Assembly: GCF_017948405.1 (NCBI RefSeq)
Contig: NZ_CP072844.1
Span: forward strand, 868,001-932,000
DNA: 64,000 nt
Reading direction: 5' to 3'
Source: Psychrosphaera aestuarii
GTDB taxonomy: Bacteria > Pseudomonadota > Gammaproteobacteria > Enterobacterales > Alteromonadaceae
The notes under the pieces were generated by a model that was given only the letters and a program-made list of their open reading frames with translations, was not told the DNA's origin and did not search any database. A program made the position numbers and the translations under genes. Of the stretch, positions 1-9,506 are shown piece by piece (position 1 is the stretch's first letter; each line of letters starts with the position of its first letter).

Positions 1-1
1 T

Positions 2-721
2 GTTGATACCCCTGGACTTCATAAAGAAGAAAAGCGTGCAATCAACAAGTTAATGAACCGAGCCGCGTCAAGTGCGTTAGGGGATGTAGAAGTTGTATTG
101 TTTGTTGTTGAAGCTCTTAAGTGGTACGAAGACGATGAAATGGTATTGTCTAAAATTAAGCGTTCAAAAAAACCAGTCATGTTGTTGGTTAACAAAGTTG
201 ATGAGATAAAAGATAAAGAAACATTAATGCCGTTCTTACAAAAATTAGCGGCGTTACATGACTTCGCTGAAATTATTCCAATCTCAGCGGAAAAAGGCAC
301 CAATGTAGCGGCAATTAAAGATAAAGTTCGAGATTATTTACCGGAAAATCCATTCTTTTTCTCAGAGAATGACGTAACCGATCGTTCTTCAAGATTTATG
401 GCTGCCGAAATTGTTCGTGAAAAACTGATGCGATTTTTAGGTGAGGAATTGCCTTATTCAGTTACGGTTGAGATTGAACAGTTTAAGTGGGACGAAAAGA
501 TTTGGCGCATCAATGCCTTAATTCTAGTTGAGCGTGAAGGCCAAAAGAAAATGGTTATTGGTTCTAAAGGTGAGAAACTAAAAGTCATTGGTCGTGACGC
601 CCGTCAGGACTTAGAAAAGCTATTAGATGAAAAAGTATACCTAGAACTCTGGGTTAAAGTGAAAAGTGGTTGGGCCGATGATGAACGTGCATTACGTTCA
701 CTAGGTTACTCAGAAGACTAA
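2..721 (+). CDS. era: GTPase Era, 5'-truncated by the window edge
   Basis: Era is a GTPase that binds 16S rRNA and helps 30S subunit maturation. The reading frame is already open at base 2, and the first residues give the G3 motif DTPGLH. G4 (NKVD) and G5 (SAEKG) follow, then the C-terminal KH RNA-binding domain with its [13 protein letters not shown] loop. Only the last 239 residues are present; the P-loop lies off the left edge. The in-frame ATG at 53 is internal and not the start. It is followed 59 bases later by recO, the usual gammaproteobacterial order (rnc-era-recO). Confidence 0.97.
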   Translation, partial: VDTPGLHKEEKRAINKLMNRAASSALGDVEVVLFVVEALKWYEDDEMVLSKIKRSKKPVMLLVNKVDEIKDKETLMPFLQKLAALHDFAEIIPISAEKGTNVAAIKDKVRDYLPENPFFFSENDVTDRSSRFMAAEIVREKLMRFLGEELPYSVTVEIEQFKWDEKIWRINALILVEREGQKKMVIGSKGEKLKVIGRDARQDLEKLLDEKVYLELWVKVKSGWADDERALRSLGYSED

Positions 722-780
722 TCACACTGTACGTTTCATTAGGTATTATATAGTTATATTATTAAGAGCAGGTTCAGTTT

Positions 781-1581
781 ATGTCAAAGGAATTGGAATA
801 CTTACCTGCTTTTATACTCCACACTCGACCGTTTAAAGAAAACCAACTACTAATGGAAATGCTGGTGGCGGGTGAAGGTCGTATTTCAATTATTGGCTAT
901 AAAGGCAGTAAAAAAAACACCGCAAAAACCGCATTAATGCAGCCATTTCGAGCATTAGTGGTGCAGTTTAAGAAAAATACTGGATTAAGAACCCTCAAAA
1001 CACTCGATGAAAATCAACTGCTATCAAAACAACTATCGGCTTTAAAAAGCAAAAGCCTTTTTTGCGGGTTTTACTTAAATGAAGTGATTTGTCGTCTGTG
1101 TACCGCCGATGCTGAATATGAAACACTTTATCCACTTTATGTTTATTCGTTAAGAAACTTATCTGACTTATCATTAAGCTCTAACTCTCATTTAGACGAT
1201 GCACACACTAACTTGTATTTAGAGTGGATTTTGCGACAGTTTGAACATCGTTTGTTACAAATGTTAGGTTATGGTATTAGCTTTGAACAAGAACTCACGA
1301 TGCAACAATCGATTTGTGAGGATCTTCATTATCAATTGTTGGGCGATCAAGGTTTTGTTATTGATGCAGCTAAACCAAGTTCGCTTCATGGCAAAGATCT
1401 ATTGGCAGTATCAGCACGCTTAAATACTCAAGTGTCTTTAGAGGACTTTGTTTTATTAGACAACGAAGCTTTCCTTGCATTTAAACGTGAACTAACAATC
1501 GCAAAGTCAATTTTACGCGTATGTTTACATAGGCATTTAGGCGACAAACCTTTAAAATCTAGAGAATTATTTAGACGTTAG
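781..1581 (+). CDS. recO: DNA repair protein RecO
   Basis: RecO works with RecR (and RecF) to load RecA onto SSB-coated single-stranded DNA in gap repair. The 266-residue product has the family's N-terminal OB-fold start (EYLPAFILHTRPFKENQLLM) followed by an all-helical domain, and the normal family length. Its position between era and pdxJ is conserved and supports the call. The ATG is preceded by an AGGAGC-less but purine-rich leader (gagcaggttcagttt); no better upstream start is visible. Transcription is probably shared with era. Confidence 0.93.
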   Translation: MSKELEYLPAFILHTRPFKENQLLMEMLVAGEGRISIIGYKGSKKNTAKTALMQPFRALVVQFKKNTGLRTLKTLDENQLLSKQLSALKSKSLFCGFYLNEVICRLCTADAEYETLYPLYVYSLRNLSDLSLSSNSHLDDAHTNLYLEWILRQFEHRLLQMLGYGISFEQELTMQQSICEDLHYQLLGDQGFVIDAAKPSSLHGKDLLAVSARLNTQVSLEDFVLLDNEAFLAFKRELTIAKSILRVCLHRHLGDKPLKSRELFRR

Positions 1582-1673
1582 CTTTTATTTAAATAAGACT
1601 ATGCGTAGCTAGACTTTATTTACGTAAAATAAAATTTAGCACAAGACTGTATTTAAAATTAATTGGAGTAACC

Positions 1674-2411
1674 ATGAGTGAAATTCATTTAGGCGTTAAT
1701 ATTGATCATATCGCAACTCTTCGGAACGCCCGTGGTACAAGCTATCCAGATCCGGTTCATGCGGCTGCAGTTGCAGAACATGCAGGTGCAAGTGGCATAA
1801 CTATTCATTTAAGAGAAGATCGCCGTCACATAAAAGATAGAGACGTTTATACGTTAGCAAAAACGCTACAAACTCGAATGAATCTTGAAATGGCTGTGAC
1901 TGAAGAAATGATTCAAATTGCCACAGACGTAAAACCACCGTTTGTTTGTTTAGTGCCAGAAAAGCGTGAAGAATTAACAACGGAAGGTGGTCTAGATGTT
2001 AAAGGTCAGTTCGATAAAGTAAAAGACGCGTGTGATAGATTGGCGGCAATCGGCTCAAAGGTTTCGTTATTTATTGACGCCGACAAATCGCAAATTCAAG
2101 CAGCTGCAGATTGTGGTGCGCCATTTATCGAAATTCACACTGGTCACTACGCTGATGCAGAAACCGATGAAGAGCAGCTTGCCGAACTGGCAAGAATAGC
2201 GGAAGGAGTAGAGTTTGCGGCTAGTATTGGTCTTGTTGTAAACGCTGGTCATGGCCTGCATTATCATAATGTTAAGCCTATCGCTGCCATAAAGGATATA
2301 TACGAGCTAAACATTGGCCACGCTATCATAGCGAGAGCATCGATAGACGGCCTTGATAAAGCGGTACGAGATATGAAAGCGCTTATGAACGAAGCACGCC
2401 AGGGCGTATAG
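1674..2411 (+). CDS. pdxJ: Pyridoxine 5'-phosphate synthase PdxJ
   Basis: PdxJ condenses 1-deoxyxylulose 5-phosphate with 3-amino-2-oxopropyl phosphate, the last ring-forming step of DXP-dependent vitamin B6 synthesis. The 245-residue TIM-barrel protein shows the family landmarks: [16 protein letters not shown] near the N-terminus, [35 protein letters not shown] and AGHGLHYHN. The start is supported by a TTGGAG ribosome-binding site six bases upstream of the ATG. It is separated from acpS by three bases, so the two are probably translated together. Confidence 0.97.
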   Translation: MSEIHLGVNIDHIATLRNARGTSYPDPVHAAAVAEHAGASGITIHLREDRRHIKDRDVYTLAKTLQTRMNLEMAVTEEMIQIATDVKPPFVCLVPEKREELTTEGGLDVKGQFDKVKDACDRLAAIGSKVSLFIDADKSQIQAAADCGAPFIEIHTGHYADAETDEEQLAELARIAEGVEFAASIGLVVNAGHGLHYHNVKPIAAIKDIYELNIGHAIIARASIDGLDKAVRDMKALMNEARQGV

Positions 2412-2414
2412 TTT

Positions 2415-2792
2415 ATGTCAGTACTTGGTTTAGGAACCGATATCGTCGAGATAGTTCGCGTAAGCAACGCGTTGGTCAAGTCAAACCGATTGGCTGAGCG
2501 GGTGCTAACCGAAACCGAAATGACTCAGTTTTTAAATCATAACCAACCAGATCGGTTTTTAGCGAAGCGTTGGGCCGCCAAAGAGGCTGCTGCAAAGGCA
2601 CTAGGTACTGGTATTGGTCGAGGCATCTCTTTTCACCACTTTGAAATTAGTAACGACGAGCTGGGTGCGCCAAGTATCCTGCTATTAGACGCAGCCAAAG
2701 AGGTTGCCAATCAAAAAGGCGTGAACGCAGCGTTAATTTCGATAAGTGATGAGCAAAACTATGCGCTTGCTACCGTAGTATTAAGTGCATAG
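2415..2792 (+). CDS. acpS: Holo-[acyl-carrier-protein] synthase AcpS
   Basis: AcpS transfers 4'-phosphopantetheine from CoA to apo-ACP, activating fatty acid synthesis. The 125-residue protein has the two signature blocks of the family: GLGTDIVEIVRV at the N-terminus (metal-binding Asp) and RWAAKEAAAKALGTGIG in the middle (the catalytic KEA region). Length is normal. It closes the era-recO-pdxJ-acpS group; the next gene is a convergent phospholipase fragment 11 bases away. Confidence 0.97.
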   Translation: MSVLGLGTDIVEIVRVSNALVKSNRLAERVLTETEMTQFLNHNQPDRFLAKRWAAKEAAAKALGTGIGRGISFHHFEISNDELGAPSILLLDAAKEVANQKGVNAALISISDEQNYALATVVLSA

Positions 2793-2803
2793 TCTTTAGT
2801 AAA

Positions 2804-3748
2804 CTAAAACGGTAAATCTTTTATGATTGCCGTTTCTGGTTTGTTCACCGCGTTTGAAAAGCTTTCCGCTAATCGCTCTGTCTGTTCGAAAACGTTATGC
2901 CAATATCTTATTCGAGTGGATGTATCTATTTTCTCAAAGTCGGTTCTGTCCGGTATTTTACTAAACGGCAAGCCACTCACAAACTCTTGTGAAGGCACTA
3001 GCATTACCGTTGAGTCGTAATTGTTCGGATTGGCCGTACGCTTTAAATTTTTATCAAACCAGCCAGCTTTTGGGCGCGAATTAAAATGTGGATAAAGAGT
3101 GAGGCCTTCAGACTCAATCTTGAAGTCGAAGTGATAGTCGATAATGCCACCATCGCGATACATACCGGCGGGCGCACCAGGAATATCTTTAATACCTAAC
3201 ATCACCATTGGAATAGCACCACTTGCCAATAGGGCTTGGTGAAAATTCTGTTCAGTTAAGTCAACATATTCCGTAGAAAAAACAGACGCCTCTTGGTACT
3301 TCAATGCTTGTTTTGAAGTTGAAAATACCACTCGCTGGTACTGCTGCGTTAGTCGCTGACGACCGAGAGCGTTATTAATTAAACTTTTAGTTAACCCAGC
3401 ACCTTGATGTAATTTACTTTCTTTAGCTACGGCACCTGAACATAACGCGGTAATGAAATGAACCTTAAAGCGTTCATTGTTTAACACTTGTTGCATATGA
3501 TCATGAGGCAATATTTGCGTTAATAACTGCTCTGCTGCTCGAGTTACGCCTTGTGGCGACGCATCTAATGTGAAGTCAGTTTCTGAATATCGATAAGCAA
3601 GTTCTGTTATTGCCGAAACAGGGTCCTTTTGCGCAAGACAAGATGCTCTAAATGCACCGGCAGATGACCCAATTAAATCTAAAGATGATTGTTTATCTTT
3701 GAAAAATTCGCCAAAAAGGTATTTGTCTAAGCCGAATAAGGTAAACCA
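2804..3748 (-). pseudogene. Patatin-like phospholipase, 3' fragment (split by island)
   Basis: This is the C-terminal 314 residues of a patatin-like lipid acyl hydrolase. The frame is open up to 3748, with the nucleophile elbow GSSAGA and the catalytic-dyad block DGGIIDYHFDF. The fragment starts inside the conserved GGPKW motif, exactly at the island junction. The missing first 37 codons lie at 23301-23411 on the same strand, and joining the two through the shared TGGTTTAC gives a continuous 351-residue protein. A diverged complete copy sits inside the island at 5964-7010. The fragment keeps the catalytic residues but has lost its promoter and start. Confidence 0.93.
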
Positions 3749-3768
3749 CTTCTTTTACTATACACCGA
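3741..3768 (+). other. Left attachment site: core plus P' arm
   Basis: The core GTAAACCA (3741-3748) joins phospholipase sequence on the left to element sequence on the right. In the element arm, ACACCGA starts 14 bases from the core. The right-end arm carries the same ACACCGA, inverted, also starting 14 bases from its core. The reconstructed circular attP is therefore an imperfect dyad centred on the core, as expected of large serine recombinase sites. Confidence 0.85.
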
Positions 3769-3808
3769 TGTTGGTGTTAGTATTATTTTGGAATACAAAG
3801 GAATTACT

Positions 3809-5962
3809 ATGACAGATAAAAAATTAGTAGAAAAGCCTCTAGTAGTTAGTTATTTACGTTGGAGTTCGGGTAATCAAAAATTAGGTGACTCAGAGCGAAG
3901 ACAGCTAGAACAAGCCAATGAATGGATTGCAAAAAATGGTTATGAACTAAATGAAAATTTTGTGTTAAGAGATGATGGAAAATCTGGCTATCACTCTGAG
4001 AACTTTGGCAAGGACGGTGCGCTTGGGAAATTTGTAAGACAAGCCGAGGCTGGTGAAGTACCACGAGGAACCGTACTCATAATTGAAGACTTTTCTAGAT
4101 TTTCTCGGTCGCATGTAAGGAAAGCTTTAAAGCACTTTTTAGGATTAATTGATGCTGGAATTCGAATTTATGTTGCAAAAGATGATATGGAATTCAATGA
4201 GAATAATTCTGATGAAATAAAAATAATAATTACTTTGTCAAAAATGGCTGCTGCTTATGAAGAATCTCATAGAAAAAGTAATCATTTAAAAAAATTCTGG
4301 AACGGTGCTCGACAAAGAGCCGCTAATAATTCTCATAGTAAACTTTTCCCTGTTTTATTACCTTCCACCTCTCCTGATTGGTTACGTAAAGTTACAAGCA
4401 AAGATGGTCAAAAATATTTTGAGCCAATTCCTGAAAGAGTTGCAGTAATAAAGCGTATCTTCGAGCTAGCAGACACTGGTGGTAAGGATGGACTTGGGCT
4501 TGGTTCGACTATTATTGCCAGAATTTTAGATTCTGAAGGCATCAAACCGTTTAAAGGAGAAAGGGCAAATTCTGCAATTTCTTTCAATGATTCATACATA
4601 CTCAGACTTCTAAGAGATAGGAGGTTATTAGGATATCTTCAACCCTATATCAACCCTGTAGATGAAGTTTCTGGGAAGCGAAAAAGACAACCTGACGGAG
4701 AGCCAATTGCCAATTATTTTCCCCCACTGATTGGTTCTGATTTGTTTGAGCGTGTGAATTTTAAGATGGAACAACGAAAACAATACCAAGGTGGAAAAGT
4801 CTCACGAAAATTCACTAACCTTTTTACTAAAATAGGTAAATGCGCTTATTGTGGTAGTTCAATGACTTTGTTTACAAAAAGAGGGTCAAAAGCCGAAGGT
4901 GGACGCTCAGCTTACCTACAGTGTTCTGAAGGAACAAAGTTAAGAAAATGTGGAAACAAAGCTGTGAGATATTTTGATACTTTTGAAAAGTCAGTAATTA
5001 AGAGTCTGGTTGAATTAGATCTTTCAAGCTTGTTTCAAAGTAGCGAAGATAAGGGAAACCATCGGGCTGCTAATTTAAGAAAAAATATTTTCGAGTTAAA
5101 AAAACAACAAAAGAAAATAGCTTCAAAGATTAAAACCGCAACGAATCTATTGCTAGAAGACCCCAATGATAAAGACATTGTTGAAGCAAGAAATAGTCTT
5201 AAAAAAGACCGCGATGTAAACGAATCAGAAATCGAAAAATTAAATACAGAGCTAATAAGCTTGAGTCGGAAGTCGAACTATGAAGAGTTCAAAGATAGTT
5301 TAAAAATTGTATTAAATAGCTTTACAGAAGAAGATGAAATTAGCACCTACAATAAGCGTAGAGCTATTAATACCTACTTAATTGATGTTTTACAGTACAT
5401 AGCAATTGATGGTGTAAAGCAGCAAGCATGGATTGTATTCGATATTGAATTTGCTAAAAACCTTATAAGGCAAAGCTTTAAACGTGGGCAAGAGGAAATG
5501 GAACGTCAAGTAATTCCTGGAATCCCTGCTCTTGTAAGTGAATACTCTGTCCCGTCAGAGAAGGAGATTGATGCATTTGCTGCTTGGGGAAGTCATATAA
5601 AACTTAAACTGAGACGGTTTGTTGACAGGCTTCCGAACCTTGATGATGTTATTGAAATGAGGGAGTTTTTTGAAGTGGCCCCTTCAGAGTTATTGAAAAT
5701 AAATCGGATATGTAATGAAGCGATCAATAAAAACTGGCGTAGGAATAAAAGGCTTCGATACACAGTGTTAGATAATGAGTCATTCAATGAAGTTCGACAG
5801 CAAATTATAGATGAATTTTATGTACCTTTACCAGATGATTATGAACCTGATGAAGAGTGGTTAAATGCCTCCTCTCCAGAATATAAAAATGGTGATATTA
5901 TTCCAAGACCTCAAGAAATATATGCTGAAATGAAGAAAAAGTTAGGAATAGAGAAAAAATAA
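3809..5962 (+). CDS. Large serine recombinase (integrase)
   Basis: Site-specific integrase of the large serine family; it cuts both DNA strands through a 5'-phosphoserine link. N-terminal catalytic domain: SYLRWSS with nucleophile Ser19, and EDFSRFSRS around residue 100. A recombinase DNA-binding domain follows, then a zinc ribbon starting at CAYCG (about residue 345) with further Cys pairs near 372-381, and a Lys/Glu-rich coiled coil around 420-480. About 150 residues after that I do not recognise. The ATG at 3809 is chosen because AAAGGA lies six bases upstream; a TTG at 3788 in frame lacks this. It begins 60 bases from the attachment core, the normal place, and is followed one base later by the phospholipase copy. 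Confidence 0.93.
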   Translation: MTDKKLVEKPLVVSYLRWSSGNQKLGDSERRQLEQANEWIAKNGYELNENFVLRDDGKSGYHSENFGKDGALGKFVRQAEAGEVPRGTVLIIEDFSRFSRSHVRKALKHFLGLIDAGIRIYVAKDDMEFNENNSDEIKIIITLSKMAAAYEESHRKSNHLKKFWNGARQRAANNSHSKLFPVLLPSTSPDWLRKVTSKDGQKYFEPIPERVAVIKRIFELADTGGKDGLGLGSTIIARILDSEGIKPFKGERANSAISFNDSYILRLLRDRRLLGYLQPYINPVDEVSGKRKRQPDGEPIANYFPPLIGSDLFERVNFKMEQRKQYQGGKVSRKFTNLFTKIGKCAYCGSSMTLFTKRGSKAEGGRSAYLQCSEGTKLRKCGNKAVRYFDTFEKSVIKSLVELDLSSLFQSSEDKGNHRAANLRKNIFELKKQQKKIASKIKTATNLLLEDPNDKDIVEARNSLKKDRDVNESEIEKLNTELISLSRKSNYEEFKDSLKIVLNSFTEEDEISTYNKRRAINTYLIDVLQYIAIDGVKQQAWIVFDIEFAKNLIRQSFKRGQEEMERQVIPGIPALVSEYSVPSEKEIDAFAAWGSHIKLKLRRFVDRLPNLDDVIEMREFFEVAPSELLKINRICNEAINKNWRRNKRLRYTVLDNESFNEVRQQIIDEFYVPLPDDYEPDEEWLNASSPEYKNGDIIPRPQEIYAEMKKKLGIEKK

Positions 5963-5963
5963 T

Positions 5964-7010
5964 ATGTTAGATATTTATGCTGGCCAAGAAGCCCTTAAAG
6001 CTATTAAAAGTGAAGGCTTTAAACAAGACTTATTTACTAGCTTTTTAGGAGCCAGCGGAGGTCCAAAATGGTTTTGCCTTTTTGAATTGGACAAGTACCT
6101 CTTCGGTGATTTTTTTAAGGATAGAGAGCAGGAATTGAATTTAATTGGTTCTTCCGCAGGAGCATTTCGATCAGCATGTTTTGCTCAAAAAGATCCCGTT
6201 GCAGCTATATCTCGACTAGCAGAATCATATTCAGAGACAACTTATTCTGACAAACCAACACCAGCAGAAATAACTTTAAAAGCGAGAGAGCTTTTAGATT
6301 ATGTACTAGGTGATGATGGGATAGATGAAATTATAGAAAATCCAGTTTTTAAGGCTCATTTTCTAGCAAATAAAACTAACGGTTTTGTATCTTCAGAAAA
6401 TAAACTAATTCAAATGTTAGGGCTTTTAAGGAGTGTTGGAGCAAATTGGCTAAATAGAAAACTTATTCGAAATCAATATGAAAGGTTTGTATTTAAATCT
6501 CCTTCTAGTTCTTTAAACATTAATGATTATTGTAATTTTAAAACTCAGTACATTGATTTAAGCCCAGCAAACCTGAAAGAAGCACTATTAGCTTCAGGCT
6601 CTATCCCAATGGTGATGCAAGGCATCAAAGATATATCTGGCGCACCTAAAGGAATGTATCGAGATGGTGGCATTATTGACTATCATTTTGACTTTCAATT
6701 GGGTGAAAGTGGCGGTTTAATTTTATACCCACATTTCAATTCTACTCCCAAAGCTGGATGGTTTGATAAGAATTTAAAACGAAACGTTAAACCAGAAAAT
6801 TATGACAATGTAGTTATGTTAGTTCCCTCTCCGAGGTTTGTAGCTTCACTACCGTTTTCTAAAATCCCCGACAGAAATGATTTTACTAAAATGGATGCGA
6901 GCCAAAGAATTAAGTATTGGAAAGTGGTACTTTCTGAAACGGAAAGGCTGAGTGAATCCTTTAATCAATTTTTAGTATGTCAAAATTTTGAGAACATACA
7001 GAAGATATAA
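5964..7010 (+). CDS. Patatin-like phospholipase, complete island-borne copy
   Basis: Serine lipid acyl hydrolase of the patatin family, 348 residues. The oxyanion-type motif GASGGPKW is at about residues 29-36, the nucleophile elbow GSSAGA follows, and the dyad block DGGIIDYHFDF is in the C-terminal half. It aligns end to end with the chromosomal gene that the island interrupts (about two-thirds identical by eye over the C-terminal 138 residues), including the same start (LDIYAG). The ATG lies one base after the recombinase stop, so translation is probably coupled. The inferred role is to restore the function lost on integration. The substrate is unknown. Confidence 0.88.
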   Translation: MLDIYAGQEALKAIKSEGFKQDLFTSFLGASGGPKWFCLFELDKYLFGDFFKDREQELNLIGSSAGAFRSACFAQKDPVAAISRLAESYSETTYSDKPTPAEITLKARELLDYVLGDDGIDEIIENPVFKAHFLANKTNGFVSSENKLIQMLGLLRSVGANWLNRKLIRNQYERFVFKSPSSSLNINDYCNFKTQYIDLSPANLKEALLASGSIPMVMQGIKDISGAPKGMYRDGGIIDYHFDFQLGESGGLILYPHFNSTPKAGWFDKNLKRNVKPENYDNVVMLVPSPRFVASLPFSKIPDRNDFTKMDASQRIKYWKVVLSETERLSESFNQFLVCQNFENIQKI

Positions 7011-7087
7011 ATTTAGTTGTTTCACTTCTGATGGTAAACATTCTTTTTATCGAAATATTATGCTTTATCTTTATTGATTCGGGAGTT

Positions 7088-7112
7088 AAGAGGGGTTTTC
7101 CCTCCCCCTCTT
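7088..7112. other. Hairpin upstream of relaxase gene, candidate oriT
   Basis: A perfect 8-bp stem AAGAGGGG / CCCCTCTT with a 9-base loop lies in the gap between the phospholipase copy and the relaxase-like gene. No T-run follows on either strand, so it is a poor terminator. Relaxase recognition hairpins commonly sit just upstream of the relaxase gene, which is the only reason to propose oriT. Confidence 0.35.
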
Positions 7113-7250
7113 GCAAGAAGGAATGTAACACCGTGAAATGAAGGTTTAAGAATTAAAGCTCCTATCTTGAACAGTCTCTACAAAAGTTAGGGTGTTAGGG
7201 CTTTTACAGTCTTTTTTTGATGTTGTTGTAAATCAAAATGAATGTGTTAA

Positions 7251-7277
7251 AACTTAATTAATAAAACTAATTAAGTT
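7251..7277. promoter_or_regulatory. 10-bp perfect inverted repeat abutting the relaxase start
   Basis: AACTTAATTA and TAATTAAGTT flank a 7-base spacer and end three bases before the GTG start at 7281. The repeat occupies the place where a ribosome-binding site should be, and no Shine-Dalgarno sequence is visible. It may be an operator for autoregulation or an mRNA hairpin that limits translation. Confidence 0.55.
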
Positions 7278-7280
7278 TAA

Positions 7281-8291
7281 GTGATAAAAAACTGGACGGT
7301 AACAGCAAGACAGATAAGAAACTCAGGCGTAAAGAGAAAATACGTTAAAAAAGGCAAGAGATTTGTTGCTACCTCAGATAAAGGTAGATTAGTAAAAAAC
7401 GGTTTTATAAACCACGTCAATTACCTTGCTGATAGAAATAGGCCAGCGCACCAAAACACTCAAATTCACGTTATCTATGATAACGCCAAAAATATTCTCT
7501 CTTCTATTCACCAACGTCAAGAATACCGCACCATAAATTCGATACGAGGCGGTGGTGTAGTCAATTGGGCTACGTCATTTTGCTTATCACTTCCAGCTAG
7601 TTTTGATATTTCTATAACAAAATGGACTGGCGTTATAGATCAACTCATACAAGATGTTTCAGACTCGACTGGTTTAGACATTGATATTATAAAAGAGCAC
7701 ACACATGCGGTGCTGCATGATGAGTCAGCGAATATTGATAAGCACAGCCATGTACATGTATTGGTGGGCAATGTCATTGATCTGAACGTAGTTAAGTCAA
7801 TATCACAAAAGAAAACATTACATAAAATAAAAAAAGGATTTAATAGTTCTGTGAAAAAGCTTTGGAATGTTGATCACAATAACTATGTTCCAAAAAATCA
7901 GAATCTACAAAATAAGCCTTTGTGGTTAGCTAGACAAGAAAAGCTCAAAGAATTAACGGCAAAAGAGCAAAAGTCAGAAGAGTCACTTCAAGAATATGAG
8001 CAAAAAATAATTAACGCTCAAAGAGGATTTAATCTCGTTTTAATGAAGTTAAAAAAAATCAAAAAACTTTTCGAAAAATGGGCATTTTCTTTCTTACAAG
8101 AGCAATTTATTTTAGCAAATAAAGCTGCAAAACCACTTTCTGATGGAATTCAAGACATTGGAAGTTCTTCCAGAATAATCAAAGAAGATCTCGAAAATAC
8201 AATAAAAAGTGTGGAAGAAAACATACCAAACGCCCCATCAGAAGCGAAAGTAACCCCAAAACTAAAGAATAAGTCAAAGCCCAAACGTTAA
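7281..8291 (+). CDS. HUH-type relaxase/mobilization-like protein
   Basis: Candidate DNA-nicking protein for mobilization or rolling-circle initiation. The 336-residue product carries HTHAVLHDES at about 140-149 and then HSHVHVLVG at 155-163, which fits the HUH metal-binding motif (His157-Val-His159) flanked by hydrophobic residues. The basic N-terminus (KRKYVKKGKRF) suits DNA binding; the C-terminal third is Lys/Glu-rich and probably helical. It starts with GTG at 7281; there is no ATG nearby. I did not find the tyrosine helix with certainty (Tyr231 or Tyr240 are not convincing), so the class of relaxase is unknown. Its position beside a Rep gene fits a plasmid-derived module. Confidence 0.6.
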   Translation: MIKNWTVTARQIRNSGVKRKYVKKGKRFVATSDKGRLVKNGFINHVNYLADRNRPAHQNTQIHVIYDNAKNILSSIHQRQEYRTINSIRGGGVVNWATSFCLSLPASFDISITKWTGVIDQLIQDVSDSTGLDIDIIKEHTHAVLHDESANIDKHSHVHVLVGNVIDLNVVKSISQKKTLHKIKKGFNSSVKKLWNVDHNNYVPKNQNLQNKPLWLARQEKLKELTAKEQKSEESLQEYEQKIINAQRGFNLVLMKLKKIKKLFEKWAFSFLQEQFILANKAAKPLSDGIQDIGSSSRIIKEDLENTIKSVEENIPNAPSEAKVTPKLKNKSKPKR

Positions 8292-8377
8292 ATGGGTTTA
8301 TTCATTTATTTACTTGAGGTTATTGAAAGAATTCGGATATGTGATATTCGTATAATTATAAAACTAAATAAAAATGT

Positions 8378-9127
8378 ATGAATAACAAACCAATAGCAGA
8401 TTCAAAACTCATCACTGATGAAATATACAAAAAACTCAAAATTAATAATCTAGCTGATAATGATTTTGAATCGGAAAACTTATTAGACCTAATAGACGAG
8501 TTAAAGTCTTCATTTCCTGAATTAAATTATTATTATCTTTATAACATTACAATTTCAGATGTTTTCAGAATTATAAATGAAAATGACCAGTCGATTGAAT
8601 TTGATCTCACGGTTTCTGAGCCATGTAGTATCAAATTAGTTTTAAGTAACAGTGACAATGATAATGCTAAAGCAAAAAAAACAGAAAAGAGCATATTGCT
8701 ACTGTTGGTCTTGTTATTTTTTCTACATCAAACTCATTTAGTAATTAACATCAAATTTAAGAATGATAAAAATAAACTCCTCATACCTTTTCAGCATTAT
8801 TTGAGCTTTTTAAGCAGAAACTCGATTTTAATTACAAGTAATCATAACCAGAAATTTAGTTATGTTATGCCAGTAGAATCTGCAATATTTAACTATTGTA
8901 AAGGAGAGAAAACTTTTAATGATCAGATAGATTGTTTGTTGCAGAAAAAGATAAATAAATCACACCTGAGTCCAGATTCTTTATTAAATTATCCTGTGGC
9001 AGCGGATCTGCAACAGTATGAGTCACAGTACAAAAACTGCATGAAACAATCAGAATCATTGGCTGAAAAACTTGCAATGAGTACCAGTAATATATTTAAA
9101 ACAAATAACAAGCTTCGGTTGTTTTAA
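8378..9127 (+). CDS. Unknown island protein, possible membrane segment
   Basis: A 249-residue protein of no family I recognise. The N-terminal 95 residues are acidic. A hydrophobic stretch at about 108-122 (ILLLLVLLFFLHQTHLV) could be one membrane helix. The rest is basic and Asn/Lys-rich. It lies 86 bases after the relaxase-like gene and before the Rep origin region, so a role in replication or mobilization is possible but unsupported. Codon use is as A/T-rich as its island neighbours. Confidence 0.6.
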   Translation: MNNKPIADSKLITDEIYKKLKINNLADNDFESENLLDLIDELKSSFPELNYYYLYNITISDVFRIINENDQSIEFDLTVSEPCSIKLVLSNSDNDNAKAKKTEKSILLLLVLLFFLHQTHLVINIKFKNDKNKLLIPFQHYLSFLSRNSILITSNHNQKFSYVMPVESAIFNYCKGEKTFNDQIDCLLQKKINKSHLSPDSLLNYPVAADLQQYESQYKNCMKQSESLAEKLAMSTSNIFKTNNKLRLF

Positions 9128-9186
9128 TTTTAAATGTTGTATGGACAATTTTTATTAATTTAAAAGTTAGATCATGCTTTTAATTA

Positions 9187-9203
9187 ACGTATCTTTGATA
9201 CGT
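9187..9203. other. Dyad in the putative replication origin region
   Basis: ACGTATC and GATACGT form a perfect 7-bp inverted repeat around TTT. It lies at the start of a strongly A/T-rich 425-base gap (9128-9553) before the rep gene. It could be a protein-binding dyad in the origin or a weak terminator of the upstream gene. Confidence 0.4.
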
Positions 9204-9506
9204 CACGTCAGAAATATACAATATTGCAATGGATCTTAACTTTAAATTTATTACACAATTTAAGTTATTTATGTTTTTTATAAACAATAAAATGGCAATT
9301 AGATTTATGGGCTTATTTAATTTTTAGCGGTACAGTCAAATATTAAATCATGACATTGCTTGAAGTTAGTCATACAAATGTTAAAAGTAAAACAGTAGTT
9401 ATTTAATCTCAATTTAAAAACTTAAGATTTCATACTAAATAATATACTTACTTTTTAAAAACGTTAATAAAGGCCAATAAGAATAAGGAAATTATATAAA
9501 GATAGT

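Noticed and set aside
7088..7112. Rho-independent terminator of the island phospholipase gene
   Set aside because: The stem is strong, but no T-run follows on either strand.
9241..9270. DnaA box in the putative island origin
   Set aside because: TTATTACACA resembles TTATCCACA only with an insertion or several mismatches; not claimed.
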